A stretch of DNA of 22,119 bases from a virus: positions 1-22,119 of the IMG/VR virus record IMGVR_UViG_3300025086_000287, one strand, 5' to 3'. How positions within the stretch are numbered: position 1 is the first letter of the stretch; every line of letters begins with the position of its first letter. Positions 21,982 to 22,119 of this stretch are shown here, in pieces. Position numbers and translations under genes: made by a program. The notes below the pieces were generated by a model that did not search any database, was not told the DNA's origin, and saw only the letters and a program-made list of their open reading frames with translations.

Positions 21982-22119
21982 TACACTAGATCCACAATTT
22001 CACAAACATCCCCACTACACGCTAGGGTTTGCATCCCTACAGTATTATCTTCTTTTTCATATGAAGATAACTTTTCCCAATCAATTTGTTTAGGGAAGTC
22101 TTTTAGTAATGCTTTGTAA
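21981..22119 (-). CDS. C-terminal end of an unidentified gene (partial)
   Basis: The last 45 residues of a frame entering from the window edge are visible. They begin YKALLKDFPKQIDWEKLSSY and end QTLACSGDVCEIVDLV, followed by TAG. The CSGDVC pair could bind metal or form a disulfide, but one pair is not diagnostic. Because it lies upstream of endonuclease VII in the same overlapping block, it may belong to the replication or recombination module. I cannot name the family from this fragment. Confidence 0.6.
   Translation of the reverse strand, partial: YKALLKDFPKQIDWEKLSSYEKEDNTVGMQTLACSGDVCEIVDLV

Overview
The window looks like part of the late (structural) region of a short-tailed, A+T-rich marine bacteriophage genome. 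The closest resemblance I can name is the podoviruses of marine Alphaproteobacteria (pelagiphage-like and similar uncultured ocean phages). This rests on recognisable family features rather than a database search: a repeat-rich fibre with an N-terminal HTHDG motif and AEINLL/EEINLI boxes, a LamG/SPRY adhesin, a three-TM holin-like protein, an FNA-repeat virion protein, a very long ejection-type protein and a phage endonuclease VII. I saw no tRNA, CRISPR array, insertion sequence, integrase or reverse transcriptase.

Layout of the + strand (1-21363). The window opens on the last 12 codons of a gene that is probably the major capsid protein. It continues with a 159-aa candidate head-decoration protein and a G/C-rich hairpin that looks like a terminator. 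Next come an adaptor-like protein, a tail nozzle/hub-like protein, a 1055-aa repetitive tail fibre and an 824-aa LamG-SPRY adhesin, all packed with 1-nt stop/start overlaps (TAATG). They are followed by a 50-aa Trp-rich protein, a one-TM coiled-coil protein, a 740-aa Ala/Gln-rich protein with an 11-residue (hendecad) repeat, and a muramidase-like protein. The block ends with a 373-aa unknown, a 3-TM holin-like protein, a 186-aa acidic protein, and 949-aa and 1304-aa proteins that look like DNA-ejection (internal virion) components.

Layout of the - strand (21365-22119). A convergent block holds the C-terminus of an unknown gene, a GTG-started endonuclease VII and a 67-aa helical protein. These are chained by 1-nt and 4-nt overlaps and are probably the end of the replication/recombination module. 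Only one base separates the two convergent blocks.

How they probably work together: decoration, adaptor and nozzle proteins finish the head and tail. The fibre and adhesin bind the host. The Ala-rich, muramidase-like, 373-, 186-, 949- and 1304-aa proteins are candidates for the ejected channel that opens the cell wall. The two membrane proteins are candidates for lysis or envelope functions. Endonuclease VII would resolve branched DNA before packaging. Most of these roles are inferred from context and family resemblance.

Main points for a second look: a 60-residue domain shared by the adaptor and nozzle; a long hendecad run; a possible signal peptide encoded out of frame inside the preceding gene; an in-frame 42-bp tandem repeat; an endonuclease VII lacking a usual histidine; RP/GLGA/GLMS motifs shared by neighbouring virion genes; and a 67-aa protein whose C-terminal helix resembles Acb2-type anti-CBASS sponges (tentative).
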